NCBI RefSeq assembly: GCF_001556515.1
Contig: NZ_LSJA01000390.1
Span: forward strand, 1-7,496
Origin: Caulobacter sp. CCH9-E1
GTDB taxonomy: Bacteria; Pseudomonadota; Alphaproteobacteria; Caulobacterales; Caulobacteraceae
Direction: 5' to 3'
Length of the DNA: 7,496 bases
Positions 1-5,967 of this stretch are shown one piece after another. A program made the translations under genes and the position numbers. The notes under the pieces were generated by a model, which worked only from the letters and a program-made list of their open reading frames with translations, was not told where the DNA came from and made no database searches. Numbering within the stretch: position 1 is the first letter of the stretch; the number at the start of each line of letters is the position of its first letter.

Positions 1-150
1 TCCCTTCTCCCCTTGCGGGAGAAGGTGGCCCGCGAAGCGGGTCGGATGAGGGGTTGAAGACCATCGCCGCCGAGAGGAGACGGTTGACGGATCGGCGAGA
101 CCCCTCATCCGTCGCCTTCGGCGACACCTTCTCCCGCAGGGGGAGAAGGA
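1..150. repeat. Large nested inverted repeat (intergenic repeat element)
   Basis: Two arms of about 50 bp face each other (about 2-54 and 101-149), separated by about 46 bp. Each arm has three parts. The first is a 9-bp hairpin of CCTTCTCCC with GGGAGAAGG (3-11/17-25 on the left, 127-135/141-149 on the right). The second is a short GC hairpin (29-41 and 111-125). The third is an inner CGGATGAGGGG or its complement. The outer hairpin sequences of the two arms can also pair with each other, so several folds are possible. The inner GC hairpins differ in sequence, although both are palindromic; this looks like compensatory change that preserves structure. The element lies just downstream of the metH fragment on the minus strand. 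It resembles the dispersed intergenic palindromes common in Caulobacter and other alphaproteobacteria, and may act as an mRNA stabiliser or attenuating terminator. No T-tract is seen next to it. Confidence 0.85.
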
Positions 151-168
151 GAATTGAAGTCACGGCCA

Positions 169-1245
169 CTAAGCCAACTCGAACGGTTCGAGCCCCGCCA
201 GGCGCATGGCCTTGGGGCGCTCGGGGATCTGGCGGGGCTTCACGCCGCGCACTTCGTCGGCGACGTGGCGGATGTGGTCCGGCGTCGTGCCGCAGCAGCC
301 GCCCAGGATGTTGACCAGACCGTCCTTGGCCCATTCGTGCAGGGCGTGGCCGGTTTGGTGCGGCTCCTCGTCGTACTGGCCCATGGCGTTGGGCAGGCCG
401 GCGTTCGGATAGGCCGCGACCAGGGTGTCGGCGATGCGGGCCATCTCGGCGATGTGCGGCCGCATCAAATCAGCGCCCAGGGCGCAGTTGAAGCCCACCG
501 CGAACGGCTTGGCGTGCTTGACGCTGTTCCAGAAGGCTTCGGCCGTCTGACCCGACAGCGTCCGGCCCGAGCGGTCGGTGATGGTGCCGCTGATCCAGAT
601 CGGCAGTTCCTCGTGGCCCTCGTCGCGCAGATCCAGGATCGCCTTGATCGCCGCCTTGCAGTTCAGGGTGTCGGTGATCGTCTCGATCAGGAAGAGGTCG
701 ACCCCGCCCTGATAGAGGGCGTCCACCTGCTGGCGATAGGCCTCATAGACCTGGTCGAAGGTGACCTTGCGCGCGCCCGGGTCGTTCACGTCCGACGACA
801 TCGACAGCATGACGTTCAGCGGCCCGATCGAGCCGGCGATGAACTTCGGACGCTCGGGATTCTCGGCGTTCCAGCGGTCGGCCACCGAGCGGCCGATCTT
901 GGCGCCCTCGATGTTGATGTCCCAGACGTCCTGTTCCGACAGGTGATAGTCGGCCTGGGCGATCGTGGTGCCCGAGAAGGTGTTGGTCTCGGAGATGTCG
1001 GCGCCGGCCGAGAAATAGGCGTCATGCAGCTCGGCCACGAGGTCCGGCCGGGTCAGGCACAGGATGTCGTTGTTGCCCTTCATCTGGCCGTCGTGGGCGG
1101 CGAACCGCTCGGCGCGATAGTCGGCCTCGGTCAGGCCCTTCTTCTGGAACATCACGCCCCAGGAGCCGTCGAGGATCAGGATACGCTCCTTGGCGGCGGC
1201 CTTCAGGGCGGCGACGCGGTTCGCGCGGATCGAGAGATCAGTCAT
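169..1245 (-). CDS. metH: Methionine synthase, homocysteine-binding (N-terminal) subunit of a split MetH
   Basis: This 358-residue protein is the homocysteine S-methyltransferase module of cobalamin-dependent methionine synthase, a zinc-binding cytoplasmic TIM barrel that activates homocysteine for methylation. The zinc ligands are visible: Cys254 in GFNCALG and Cys317-Cys318 in GGCCGTTPDHI, close to Cys247/310/311 of E. coli MetH. Other family motifs are LILDGSWGVMFQ (23-34), ETNTFSGT (86-93) and the linker LAGLEPFELA at the C-terminus. The protein stops where a full-length MetH (about 1200 residues) would enter its pterin-binding domain. This is therefore a split gene cut at the domain junction, not a random truncation. 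The pterin-, B12- and AdoMet-binding half should be a separate gene, probably beyond the left edge. The start codon overlaps the upstream lactamase stop (ATGA), with a GGAG ribosome site about 7 nt before it. Confidence 0.93.
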   Translation of the reverse strand: MTDLSIRANRVAALKAAAKERILILDGSWGVMFQKKGLTEADYRAERFAAHDGQMKGNNDILCLTRPDLVAELHDAYFSAGADISETNTFSGTTIAQADYHLSEQDVWDINIEGAKIGRSVADRWNAENPERPKFIAGSIGPLNVMLSMSSDVNDPGARKVTFDQVYEAYRQQVDALYQGGVDLFLIETITDTLNCKAAIKAILDLRDEGHEELPIWISGTITDRSGRTLSGQTAEAFWNSVKHAKPFAVGFNCALGADLMRPHIAEMARIADTLVAAYPNAGLPNAMGQYDEEPHQTGHALHEWAKDGLVNILGGCCGTTPDHIRHVADEVRGVKPRQIPERPKAMRLAGLEPFELA

Positions 1246-2111
1246 TGCTTGGCTCCGGCGCCCTGCTGGCGCGCGAGCTCCTTGTTGAAGGCGGCTTCTG
1301 AGGCGTCAACGAACCGGGCGAGCTCGGTCGGATCGACGAAGGCGTTGGGATCGCCGCGCAGTTGCTTCTGGCGCTTGGCCAGCAGGCTGCCCTGTTCCTC
1401 GTGCGCGGGCAGCATGACATCGGTCGGGATGGCGCGGAGCTTGGCGAAGCTCTCGCGATAGTCGGCGACGATCGTCCGATGCTCCTTGTTGCCGACCAGC
1501 ACGTTGCCGGCCACCGACAGCGAGCACGGGAAGGTCACGTTCAGCGGCCGCCCCTTCTCGATCACCGCCGTGGTCCAGCTGGTGCAGCCGATCGTGTGGC
1601 CAGGCGTCAGGTGGGCGACCATCGCGGTCTCGCCCAGCTTCAGCTTCTGACCATCGCCGAACGCCTTGTCGACCTTGACCGGCGGCATGGGCGTCGGGCC
1701 GTTCTCGTTGTCGCCGATGTGGTGGCCCTGCTCGATCGCCGGCTCGTCGCCGCGCGAGATCCACAGCTTGGCGGTCGGAATGTCGGCCTTCAGTTGAGCC
1801 AGCCCTCCAGCGTGGTCGAAGTGGGCGTGGGTGTTGATCAGGATCTTCACGTCCGCCAGCTTGAAGCCCAGCGAGGCAATGTTGCGCTCGATCTGCTTGC
1901 CGGTCTCGGCGTTCGGGCCGCCGTCCAGGATCACGTGCCCCGCGGACGAGGTGATCAGCCAGGACGAGATGCCCTCGGTCCCGACGTAGTAGATGCTGCC
2001 GACCACGCGGTAGGGCTTGGTCGGCTTGGTCCAGTTGGCGGGCATGTCGGCGTGGGCGGCGGGCGCGAAGGCCAAGACCGACGCCGCCAGGGCGATGGCG
2101 AGACGCTTCAT
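1242..2111 (-). CDS. bla: Subclass B3 metallo-beta-lactamase, CAU-1/MBL1b-like, exported
   Basis: This is a 289-residue precursor of a zinc hydrolase with the metallo-beta-lactamase fold. Residues 1-21 form a signal peptide (Lys-Arg, hydrophobic core, AHA cleavage site before Asp22), so the enzyme should be periplasmic. Zinc ligands are His95, His97, Asp99 and His100 in THAHFDHAGG, His172 in TPGHTIGCTSW, and His237 in LPAHEEQ. The set matches subclass B3, as do DGGPNAETG (63-71) and the PPVKVD segment (143-148). Length and sequence style recall C. crescentus CAU-1, a chromosomal B3 enzyme reported to have low substrate affinity. The chosen ATG (2111) has GGAGG 7 nt upstream and overlaps the metF stop by ATGA; an in-frame start further upstream would lie inside metF. 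Its stop in turn overlaps the metH start. Beta-lactam hydrolysis is likely from the family, but the operon leaves room for another natural substrate. Confidence 0.9.
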   Translation of the reverse strand: MKRLAIALAASVLAFAPAAHADMPANWTKPTKPYRVVGSIYYVGTEGISSWLITSSAGHVILDGGPNAETGKQIERNIASLGFKLADVKILINTHAHFDHAGGLAQLKADIPTAKLWISRGDEPAIEQGHHIGDNENGPTPMPPVKVDKAFGDGQKLKLGETAMVAHLTPGHTIGCTSWTTAVIEKGRPLNVTFPCSLSVAGNVLVGNKEHRTIVADYRESFAKLRAIPTDVMLPAHEEQGSLLAKRQKQLRGDPNAFVDPTELARFVDASEAAFNKELARQQGAGAKQ

Positions 2112-3052
2112 GCCGCGACCTCCGCAGACGCTGGCGCGGTCTCGCGCAGGCCCAGCACGCGGCAGATGGCGTAGACCAGGTCCGCGCGGTTCAGGGTGTA
2201 GAAGTGAAAATCCTCGAAGCCCTGCTCCTGCAGCTTGGCGCACATCTCGGCAGCGACCGAGCAGGCGATCAGGCGGCGGGTTTCAGCGTCATCCTCCAGC
2301 CCGTCGAACAGGTTGGCCAGCCAGCCCGGGATCGTCGTCTGGCAGGCGGCGGCCATCTTCTTCAGGCCCGTGAAATTGGTCACCGGCATGATCCCCGGCA
2401 CGATCGGGATGGTGATCCCGGCGGCGCGGACCTTGTCGACGTAGCGGAGGAAGGCGTCGAGATCGAAGAAGAACTGGCTGACGCCCAGCGTCGCCCCGGC
2501 GTCGACCTTCTGCTTCAAAACGTCGATGTCGTGCTCCAGCGACGGGCTCTCCGGATGCTTCTCCGGATAGACGCCGACCAGCACCTCGAAGGCGCCGATC
2601 CCGCGCACGGCCCTGGTCAGTTCGGTGGCGTTGGCGTAGCCGTCCTCGCGCGGGACATAGACCCCGCCGATGCCGCCCTCGCCCGGCGGCGGATCGCCGC
2701 GCAGCGAAACGATGTGGCGGACGCCGATGTCCCAGTAGTCGCGGATCACCTCGTCGACCTCGGCGCGCGAGGCGCCGACGCAGGTCAGGTGGGCGGCGGG
2801 CTTCAGGCTCGTCTCGTCCAGGATGCGCTTGACGGTCCGGTGCGTGCGCTCGCGGGTCGAGCCGCCCGCGCCATAGGTCACCGAGACGAAGGCCGGGTCC
2901 AGCGGCGCCAGGCGGGTGATCGCCTGCCACAGGCTCTCTTCCATCTGCGGCGTCTTGGGCGGGAAGAACTCGAACGACACGCGCGGACGATAGGTCCGCT
3001 CGCCGGCGCGGGCGACAGGACCGATCACGCGGCGGGTGGGCGGAAGGGTCAT
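2108..3052 (-). CDS. metF: Methylenetetrahydrofolate reductase
   Basis: This 314-residue cytoplasmic flavoenzyme reduces 5,10-methylene-THF to 5-methyl-THF, the methyl donor used by MetH. Family motifs appear in order: VSFEFFPPKT with catalytic Glu28 (the E. coli number is the same), VSVTYGAGGSTRERT (56-70), HLTCVGASRAEVD (88-100), LRGDPPPGE with Asp120 next to the FAD site, GVSQFFFD (190-197), IVPGIMPVTN (217-226), and FHFYTLNRADL (282-292). Length is normal for bacterial MetF, with a short extension at each end. The ATG at 3052 overlaps the stop of the upstream regulator (ATGA) and has AAAGGA about 8 nt before it. The longer in-frame reading upstream runs through the regulator gene and is rejected. 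The gene is placed directly behind its probable regulator and ahead of the metH fragment, so enzyme and methyl acceptor system are co-expressed. Confidence 0.96.
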   Translation of the reverse strand: MTLPPTRRVIGPVARAGERTYRPRVSFEFFPPKTPQMEESLWQAITRLAPLDPAFVSVTYGAGGSTRERTHRTVKRILDETSLKPAAHLTCVGASRAEVDEVIRDYWDIGVRHIVSLRGDPPPGEGGIGGVYVPREDGYANATELTRAVRGIGAFEVLVGVYPEKHPESPSLEHDIDVLKQKVDAGATLGVSQFFFDLDAFLRYVDKVRAAGITIPIVPGIMPVTNFTGLKKMAAACQTTIPGWLANLFDGLEDDAETRRLIACSVAAEMCAKLQEQGFEDFHFYTLNRADLVYAICRVLGLRETAPASAEVAA

Positions 3053-4026
3053 GCGGCGGTCCTTTCGGCGGCGAGGCTCAGCGGGCGACGCGCGGTCCAG
3101 ATCTTGACGGTCAGGCCCTCGCCCGTGGAGGGCGGCAGGGCGATGTTGCTTTCCAGCTGCAGGCCGCCGGCCCGCAGCCACGGAACGATCTCGCTGTCGT
3201 CAAAGCCCAGGCGGCGGTGCTGGTGCGCCTCGCGCAGGAACTCGTGGTCGTGCGGGGCGAAGTCGGCGATCAGCAGCAGGCCGCCCGGCGCGACGAGGCG
3301 CGCGGCCTCGGCCACGGCGTTGGCGGGATCGGACAGGTAGTGCAGCACCTGGTGGACGGTGACGAGATCCGCGCAGCCGCCGGGCAGGCCGGTGCGGAAG
3401 ATGTCGCCGTGGCGCAGCTCGCAGCTGGCGAGCCCCGCCTTGGCGACCTCGTCGCGGGCGATGTTCAGCATCTGCTGCGAGAGATCCAGGCCCAGGGCGT
3501 TGCTGGCGCGCTTGCCCAGCAGGGTCAGCATGCGGCCCGCCCCGGCGCCCAGGTCGACCATCTCGTCGAACGGCCCCTCCCCGGTCGCGCGCAGGATCGC
3601 GGCCTCGACCTCGGCCTCGTCGACATACAGCGAGCGGATCTCGTTCCAGCGCGCGGCGTTGCGGGCGAAATAGGCCTGGGCGTCCATCGAGCGCTCGGCG
3701 CGCACGGCGGCCAGCTTGTCAGCGTCCAGGCGGATGACGGGATCGGCGTCGTCGATCAAATCGAGCGCCTGCTCGACCAGGAAGCGGCCCGGCGACTTGG
3801 CGGCCAGCCGGTAGAACACCCAGGCGCCGTCCGGAAAGCGTTCGACGAGACCCGCCTCGGCCAGCAGCTTCAGGTGGCGGGAGACGCGCGGCTGGCTCTG
3901 GTCGAGGATGCGGCACAGCTCCAGGACCGACAGCTCCTCCGCCGCCAGCAGGGCCAGAAGACGCAAGCGCGTGGACTCGCCGGCGGCGCGCAGCACTTCG
4001 ACGACCTGTTCGGCGGTGAGCTTCAT
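3049..4026 (-). CDS. sahR: ArsR-family regulator fused to a SAM-dependent methyltransferase domain (SahR-like)
   Basis: This 325-residue protein joins an ArsR-type winged helix to a class I methyltransferase fold. Residues about 1-80 are the DNA-binding domain; the recognition helix is QSQPRVSRHLKLL (43-55), followed by a wing around GAWVFYRL. Residues about 150-260 carry the AdoMet-binding fold: motif I VDLGAGAGRM (157-166), the acidic end of the second strand in GLDLSQQML (179-187), HGDIF (206-210) and APGGLLLIADF (246-256). Regulators of this architecture next to metF/metH have been described as SahR, which responds to S-adenosylhomocysteine; here the methyltransferase fold would serve as the ligand sensor. 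Assignment to SahR is inferred from architecture, neighbours and the palindrome upstream. The ATG at 4026 is firm: the next in-frame codon triplets upstream include a TAA (4045-4047). No Shine-Dalgarno sequence is present, which suggests a leaderless transcript. Methyltransferase activity itself is uncertain. Confidence 0.88.
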   Translation of the reverse strand: MKLTAEQVVEVLRAAGESTRLRLLALLAAEELSVLELCRILDQSQPRVSRHLKLLAEAGLVERFPDGAWVFYRLAAKSPGRFLVEQALDLIDDADPVIRLDADKLAAVRAERSMDAQAYFARNAARWNEIRSLYVDEAEVEAAILRATGEGPFDEMVDLGAGAGRMLTLLGKRASNALGLDLSQQMLNIARDEVAKAGLASCELRHGDIFRTGLPGGCADLVTVHQVLHYLSDPANAVAEAARLVAPGGLLLIADFAPHDHEFLREAHQHRRLGFDDSEIVPWLRAGGLQLESNIALPPSTGEGLTVKIWTARRPLSLAAERTAA

Positions 4027-4030
4027 AGGG

Positions 4031-4050
4031 ACATAAAGATATCTTTATGT
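4031..4050. promoter_or_regulatory. Perfect 20-bp palindrome, probable SahR operator
   Basis: ACATAAAGATATCTTTATGT is a perfect, AT-rich palindrome in otherwise GC-rich DNA. It lies between the VOC gene stop and the regulator gene, 4 bp before the regulator ATG. ArsR proteins bind such dyads as dimers, and the site matches my recollection of the motif reported for alphaproteobacterial SahR regulons. Placement over the expected -10 region suggests repression by blocking RNA polymerase. A minus-strand TTGCCA (4057-4062) could be the -35 box; the transcript would then begin at or very near the start codon. Confidence 0.85.
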
Positions 4051-4069
4051 CTGTTTTGGCAAGAGGAAA

Positions 4070-4444
4070 TTATGCCTCGGCGTCAGCCTTGGCGGCTTCC
4101 CAGAGCTCGATTTTGACCCCGACCGGGTCCATCAGCCAGGCGAACCGACCATAGCCCTCGTCCTGCCGGCCCAGCGGCTCGACACCCTCGGCGGCGGCCC
4201 GCGCGAGGACTCCATCGATATCATCGACGATGAAATTGATCATGAACGGCGCGGCCGACGGCCAAAAATAGTCCGTGTCGGCGCCGAACGGCGACCAGGT
4301 CGCCTGCCCGCCCTTGGGCGCCTCGAAGACAGCCCCACCCCAGTCATGGATCTCGAAGCCCAGCACCCGCGCATACCAGTCGCGGACGGCCTTGGGGTCG
4401 TCGGCCTTGAAGAAGAAGCCGCCCAGTCCCAGAACCTTGGCCAT
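4070..4444 (-). CDS. VOC (glyoxalase/bleomycin-resistance/dioxygenase-fold) family protein
   Basis: This small protein of 124 residues has the paired beta-alpha-beta-beta-beta modules of the vicinal oxygen chelate superfamily. The first module begins LGLGGFFFKADDPKAVRDWYARVLGFEI (about 5-32), a typical VOC opening. The second begins FMINFIVDDIDGVLARAAAEGVE (67-89) and ends with the family signature FAWLMDPVGVKIELWE (101-116). The usual first-strand metal-ligand His of glyoxalase I is absent, while Glu113 near the end is kept. A classical four-ligand glyoxalase I site is therefore not evident. The substrate cannot be told from sequence; cytoplasmic location is likely, as there is no signal peptide. 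The start at 4444 is supported by GGAGAAGAAGG just upstream. It ends 43 bp before the sahR start and may contribute some read-through transcription, but sahR appears to have its own promoter. No functional link to methionine metabolism is shown. Confidence 0.85.
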   Translation of the reverse strand: MAKVLGLGGFFFKADDPKAVRDWYARVLGFEIHDWGGAVFEAPKGGQATWSPFGADTDYFWPSAAPFMINFIVDDIDGVLARAAAEGVEPLGRQDEGYGRFAWLMDPVGVKIELWEAAKADAEA

Positions 4445-4534
4445 GAGCCTTCTTCTCCGCGCGCGCCCTGCCTTATGACACCTTAGCAGCCACCGGGGCT
4501 TTGGCGACGCCTTTGCGGAGCGTGCGGAGAAAGC

Positions 4535-4549
4535 CCGCCCCTCAGGCGG
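4535..4549 (-). terminator. Weak terminator-like hairpin at the end of the small gene
   Basis: CCGCC (4535-4539) pairs with GGCGG (4545-4549) around a 5-base loop that contains the stop codon of the 66-residue gene. On the minus strand the stem is followed by GCTTTCTCC, a poor T-run. It could slow transcription before the VOC gene, but the stem is short and the call is weak. The rest of 4445-4534 shows nothing firm beyond the VOC ribosome-binding site. Confidence 0.25.
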
Positions 4550-4742
4550 AGATATTGACCAGGGCGCCGCTCAATTCGGCCGTCACCTGGCCAAGCGCCG
4601 CGCCGGCCGCCGCCGCCATCTTCACGTTCGTCTGCGCCACGGCCAGTTGCGTCAGATCCGCGGCGGGCGCCGGCGACGGGGCGGGCCCCGTGGCCGGCCT
4701 CGGCGGCGTATAGCTGGCGACGTTGGCGGCCGAGACCTGCAT
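4542..4742 (-). CDS. Small protein of unknown function (66 residues), faint flagellar-rod-like ends
   Basis: I do not recognise this gene with confidence. The best start is the ATG at 4742, which has AGGGG 6 nt upstream. A longer reading from 4859 would run into the end of the dehydrogenase gene and begin with an Arg/Trp-rich stretch, so it is less likely. The protein has three parts: MQVSAANVASYTPP (1-14), a Pro/Ala linker (about 13-28), and an Ala-rich predicted helix from DLTQLAVAQTNVKMAAAAG to the end (29-66). There is no signal peptide and no Cys or His. The first part resembles the N-terminal helix of flagellar rod/hook proteins (pattern NIAN-x-x-TPGY). The helix resembles their C-terminal motif (EM-x-x-M-I-x-A-x-R-x-Y-x-x-N). 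This similarity is read by eye, and a small motility-related protein is only a guess. Confidence 0.6.
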   Translation of the reverse strand: MQVSAANVASYTPPRPATGPAPSPAPAADLTQLAVAQTNVKMAAAAGAALGQVTAELSGALVNISA

Positions 4743-4756
4743 GGCGAACCCCTGAT

Positions 4757-4813
4757 GCTTAACGGCAACCTGACCCGGAAGCGTTAAGCGCGGCTGACCA
4801 AATAAGGTTAAGC
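4757..4813. promoter_or_regulatory. Three spaced GTTAAGC/GCTTAAC motifs upstream of the small gene
   Basis: GCTTAACG (4757-4764) and CGTTAAGC (4782-4789) form an 8-bp inverted repeat with a 17-bp spacer. A third GTTAAGC lies at 4807-4813. The TTAA cores are 25 and 24 bp apart, about two or more helical turns. The stretch separates the dehydrogenase stop from the small gene and includes its likely promoter. TTAA half-sites recall CtrA boxes, but the canonical TTAA-N7-TTAA spacing is not present, so the binding protein is unknown. Confidence 0.4.
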
Positions 4814-4824
4814 CCATTGGCGTC

Positions 4825-5784
4825 TCAGGCCGCCACCGGCGTCGCCAGGGGTTCGCCATGGAAGTAGCGGCGCAGGTTCTCCAGCGTCAGGTTGACCATG
4901 GCCGGTATGCTGTCCAGCGTCGCGCCGGCCGTATGCGGCGTCAGCACCACATGCGGGACACCCTCCCAGCGCGCGGCCGGGGTCGGCTCCTGCTCGAAGA
5001 CGTCCAAGGCGGCCATGCCCAGCGCGCCCGACTTGAGGGCGGTGATCAAGGCCTCCTCGTCGATCAACGAGCCCCGCGCGACATTAACGATTAGGCCCTG
5101 AGGACCGACCGCCTCGATCACCGCGCGGTCGATCATGTGGCGGTTGTCGGCGTCCGGTCGGGCGCAGACGACCAGGACGTCGCTCTCGCGCGCCAGGGCC
5201 ATCAGGGTGTCGGCGCGCGGATAGTCGCTGTCCTTGGGACGCGGCCCCCACCAGGCGATCTTCATCTCGAAGGCCGACAGACGGCTGGCGACCGCCTCGC
5301 CGATATGGCCGAGGCCAACGATCCCGGCCTTCCGGCCGCGCAGGCCGTGGCGCGGCGCCATGCGTTCGGCGTGGGTCCAGTGACCGGCGCGCACCCGCTG
5401 GTCGCCCTCGACGATCCCGCGCCAGGCGGCCAGCACCAGACCCACCGCGTGGTCGGCGACGTCGGCGGCGTTGAGGCCCGTCGAATGGGTCACGGCGATG
5501 CCGTGCGCCTTGCACCACGGCACGTCGATCCCGTCATAGCCGACGCTGACGCAGGCGATCAGGCCCAGTTGCGGCATCTCCGAGAGCATGTCGCGCCCCA
5601 GCGCCATCTCTCCCGCATGCACGATCGCCTTGATGCTCCGGCCTGGCCCCTCGAGGAAGGCGAGCCGGTCCGGATAGTCCCACAGGCGATGCACTTGGTA
5701 TGCGCCCTCAAGCAGCGGCTGCAGCGGCAGCAGCATCTCGTGCGAGATCAGGACGTGCGGTTTCTCGACGGCGGTTTGCGGCAT
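4825..5784 (-). CDS. D-2-hydroxyacid dehydrogenase (glyoxylate/hydroxypyruvate reductase-like)
   Basis: This 319-residue cytoplasmic oxidoreductase reduces 2-keto acids such as glyoxylate or hydroxypyruvate, or runs in reverse. A split catalytic domain flanks a Rossmann fold: GIVGLGHIGEAVASRL (154-169) is the nucleotide-binding loop. The catalytic triad is visible as Arg237 (NVARGSLIDEEAL), Glu266 (DVFEQEPTP) and His284 (LTPHTAGAT). After the second Rossmann strand the sequence is WWGPRPK (178-184), with no acidic residue and with Arg and Lys present, which favours NADP(H) over NAD(H). The start at 5784 is chosen for its GGAGG 5 nt upstream; in-frame ATGs at 5796 and 5805 and a TTG at 5826 have weaker ribosome sites. 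Substrate is not fixed by sequence. It ends 82 bp before the small gene and is divergent from the secreted-protein gene. Confidence 0.9.
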   Translation of the reverse strand: MPQTAVEKPHVLISHEMLLPLQPLLEGAYQVHRLWDYPDRLAFLEGPGRSIKAIVHAGEMALGRDMLSEMPQLGLIACVSVGYDGIDVPWCKAHGIAVTHSTGLNAADVADHAVGLVLAAWRGIVEGDQRVRAGHWTHAERMAPRHGLRGRKAGIVGLGHIGEAVASRLSAFEMKIAWWGPRPKDSDYPRADTLMALARESDVLVVCARPDADNRHMIDRAVIEAVGPQGLIVNVARGSLIDEEALITALKSGALGMAALDVFEQEPTPAARWEGVPHVVLTPHTAGATLDSIPAMVNLTLENLRRYFHGEPLATPVAA

Positions 5785-5860
5785 GCGGGCCTCCATGGCG
5801 GCCATGAACCTGGCCGACTTGTTCAAGGACCAAGCTACTCCACGCGGAGCGCTTATCCAG

Positions 5861-5868
5861 GCTTAAGC
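5861..5868. promoter_or_regulatory. GCTTAAGC palindrome in the divergent intergenic region
   Basis: An 8-bp perfect palindrome lies 76 bp upstream of the dehydrogenase start and shares the TTAAGC core found upstream of the 66-residue gene. It is short enough to occur by chance. The rest of 5785-5960 shows no firm promoter, RNA or further gene. Confidence 0.2.
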
Positions 5869-5967
5869 GGCGGACAGGGAGCCCGCCACCGCAGGCCGAT
5901 CACGACCTGGTGACGATCCGCATCGGCGTCGCCGAGACCGGACGGCCAAGCTGTGAACAACCCAGCC

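Noticed and set aside
1..150. CRISPR array
   Set aside because: There are only two arms in inverted orientation, with no direct repeats or spacers.
154..1461. Long plus-strand open frame of 435 codons opposite metH
   Set aside because: It is antisense to a clear metH domain with intact zinc motifs. The product is Gly/Val/Arg/Asp-rich without recognisable domains, typical of a shadow frame in GC-rich DNA.
1362..2174. Plus-strand frame opposite the metallo-beta-lactamase
   Set aside because: It is antisense to a gene with all catalytic motifs, and it shows shadow-type composition. The same applies to plus-strand frames at 2204-3340, 3217-4116 and 5137-5913.
2112..2243. N-terminal extension of the lactamase to an upstream start
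   Set aside because: It would lie inside metF, while the ATG at 2111 has a strong GGAGG and begins a proper signal peptide.
3053..3181. N-terminal extension of MetF
   Set aside because: It would overlap the regulator by over 100 bp and has Arg-rich shadow composition. The ATGA overlap start at 3052 fits the family length.
4759..4811. CtrA box
   Set aside because: The TTAA cores are about 25 bp apart and not in the TTAA-N7-TTAA arrangement.
4743..4859. Longer 105-residue reading of the small protein
   Set aside because: It overlaps the dehydrogenase end and has no clear ribosome site. The ATG at 4742 has AGGGG at good spacing.
5785..5826. Alternative TTG or ATG starts for the dehydrogenase
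   Set aside because: The GGAGG before the ATG at 5784 is clearly the best ribosome site. The ATG at 5805 remains possible.
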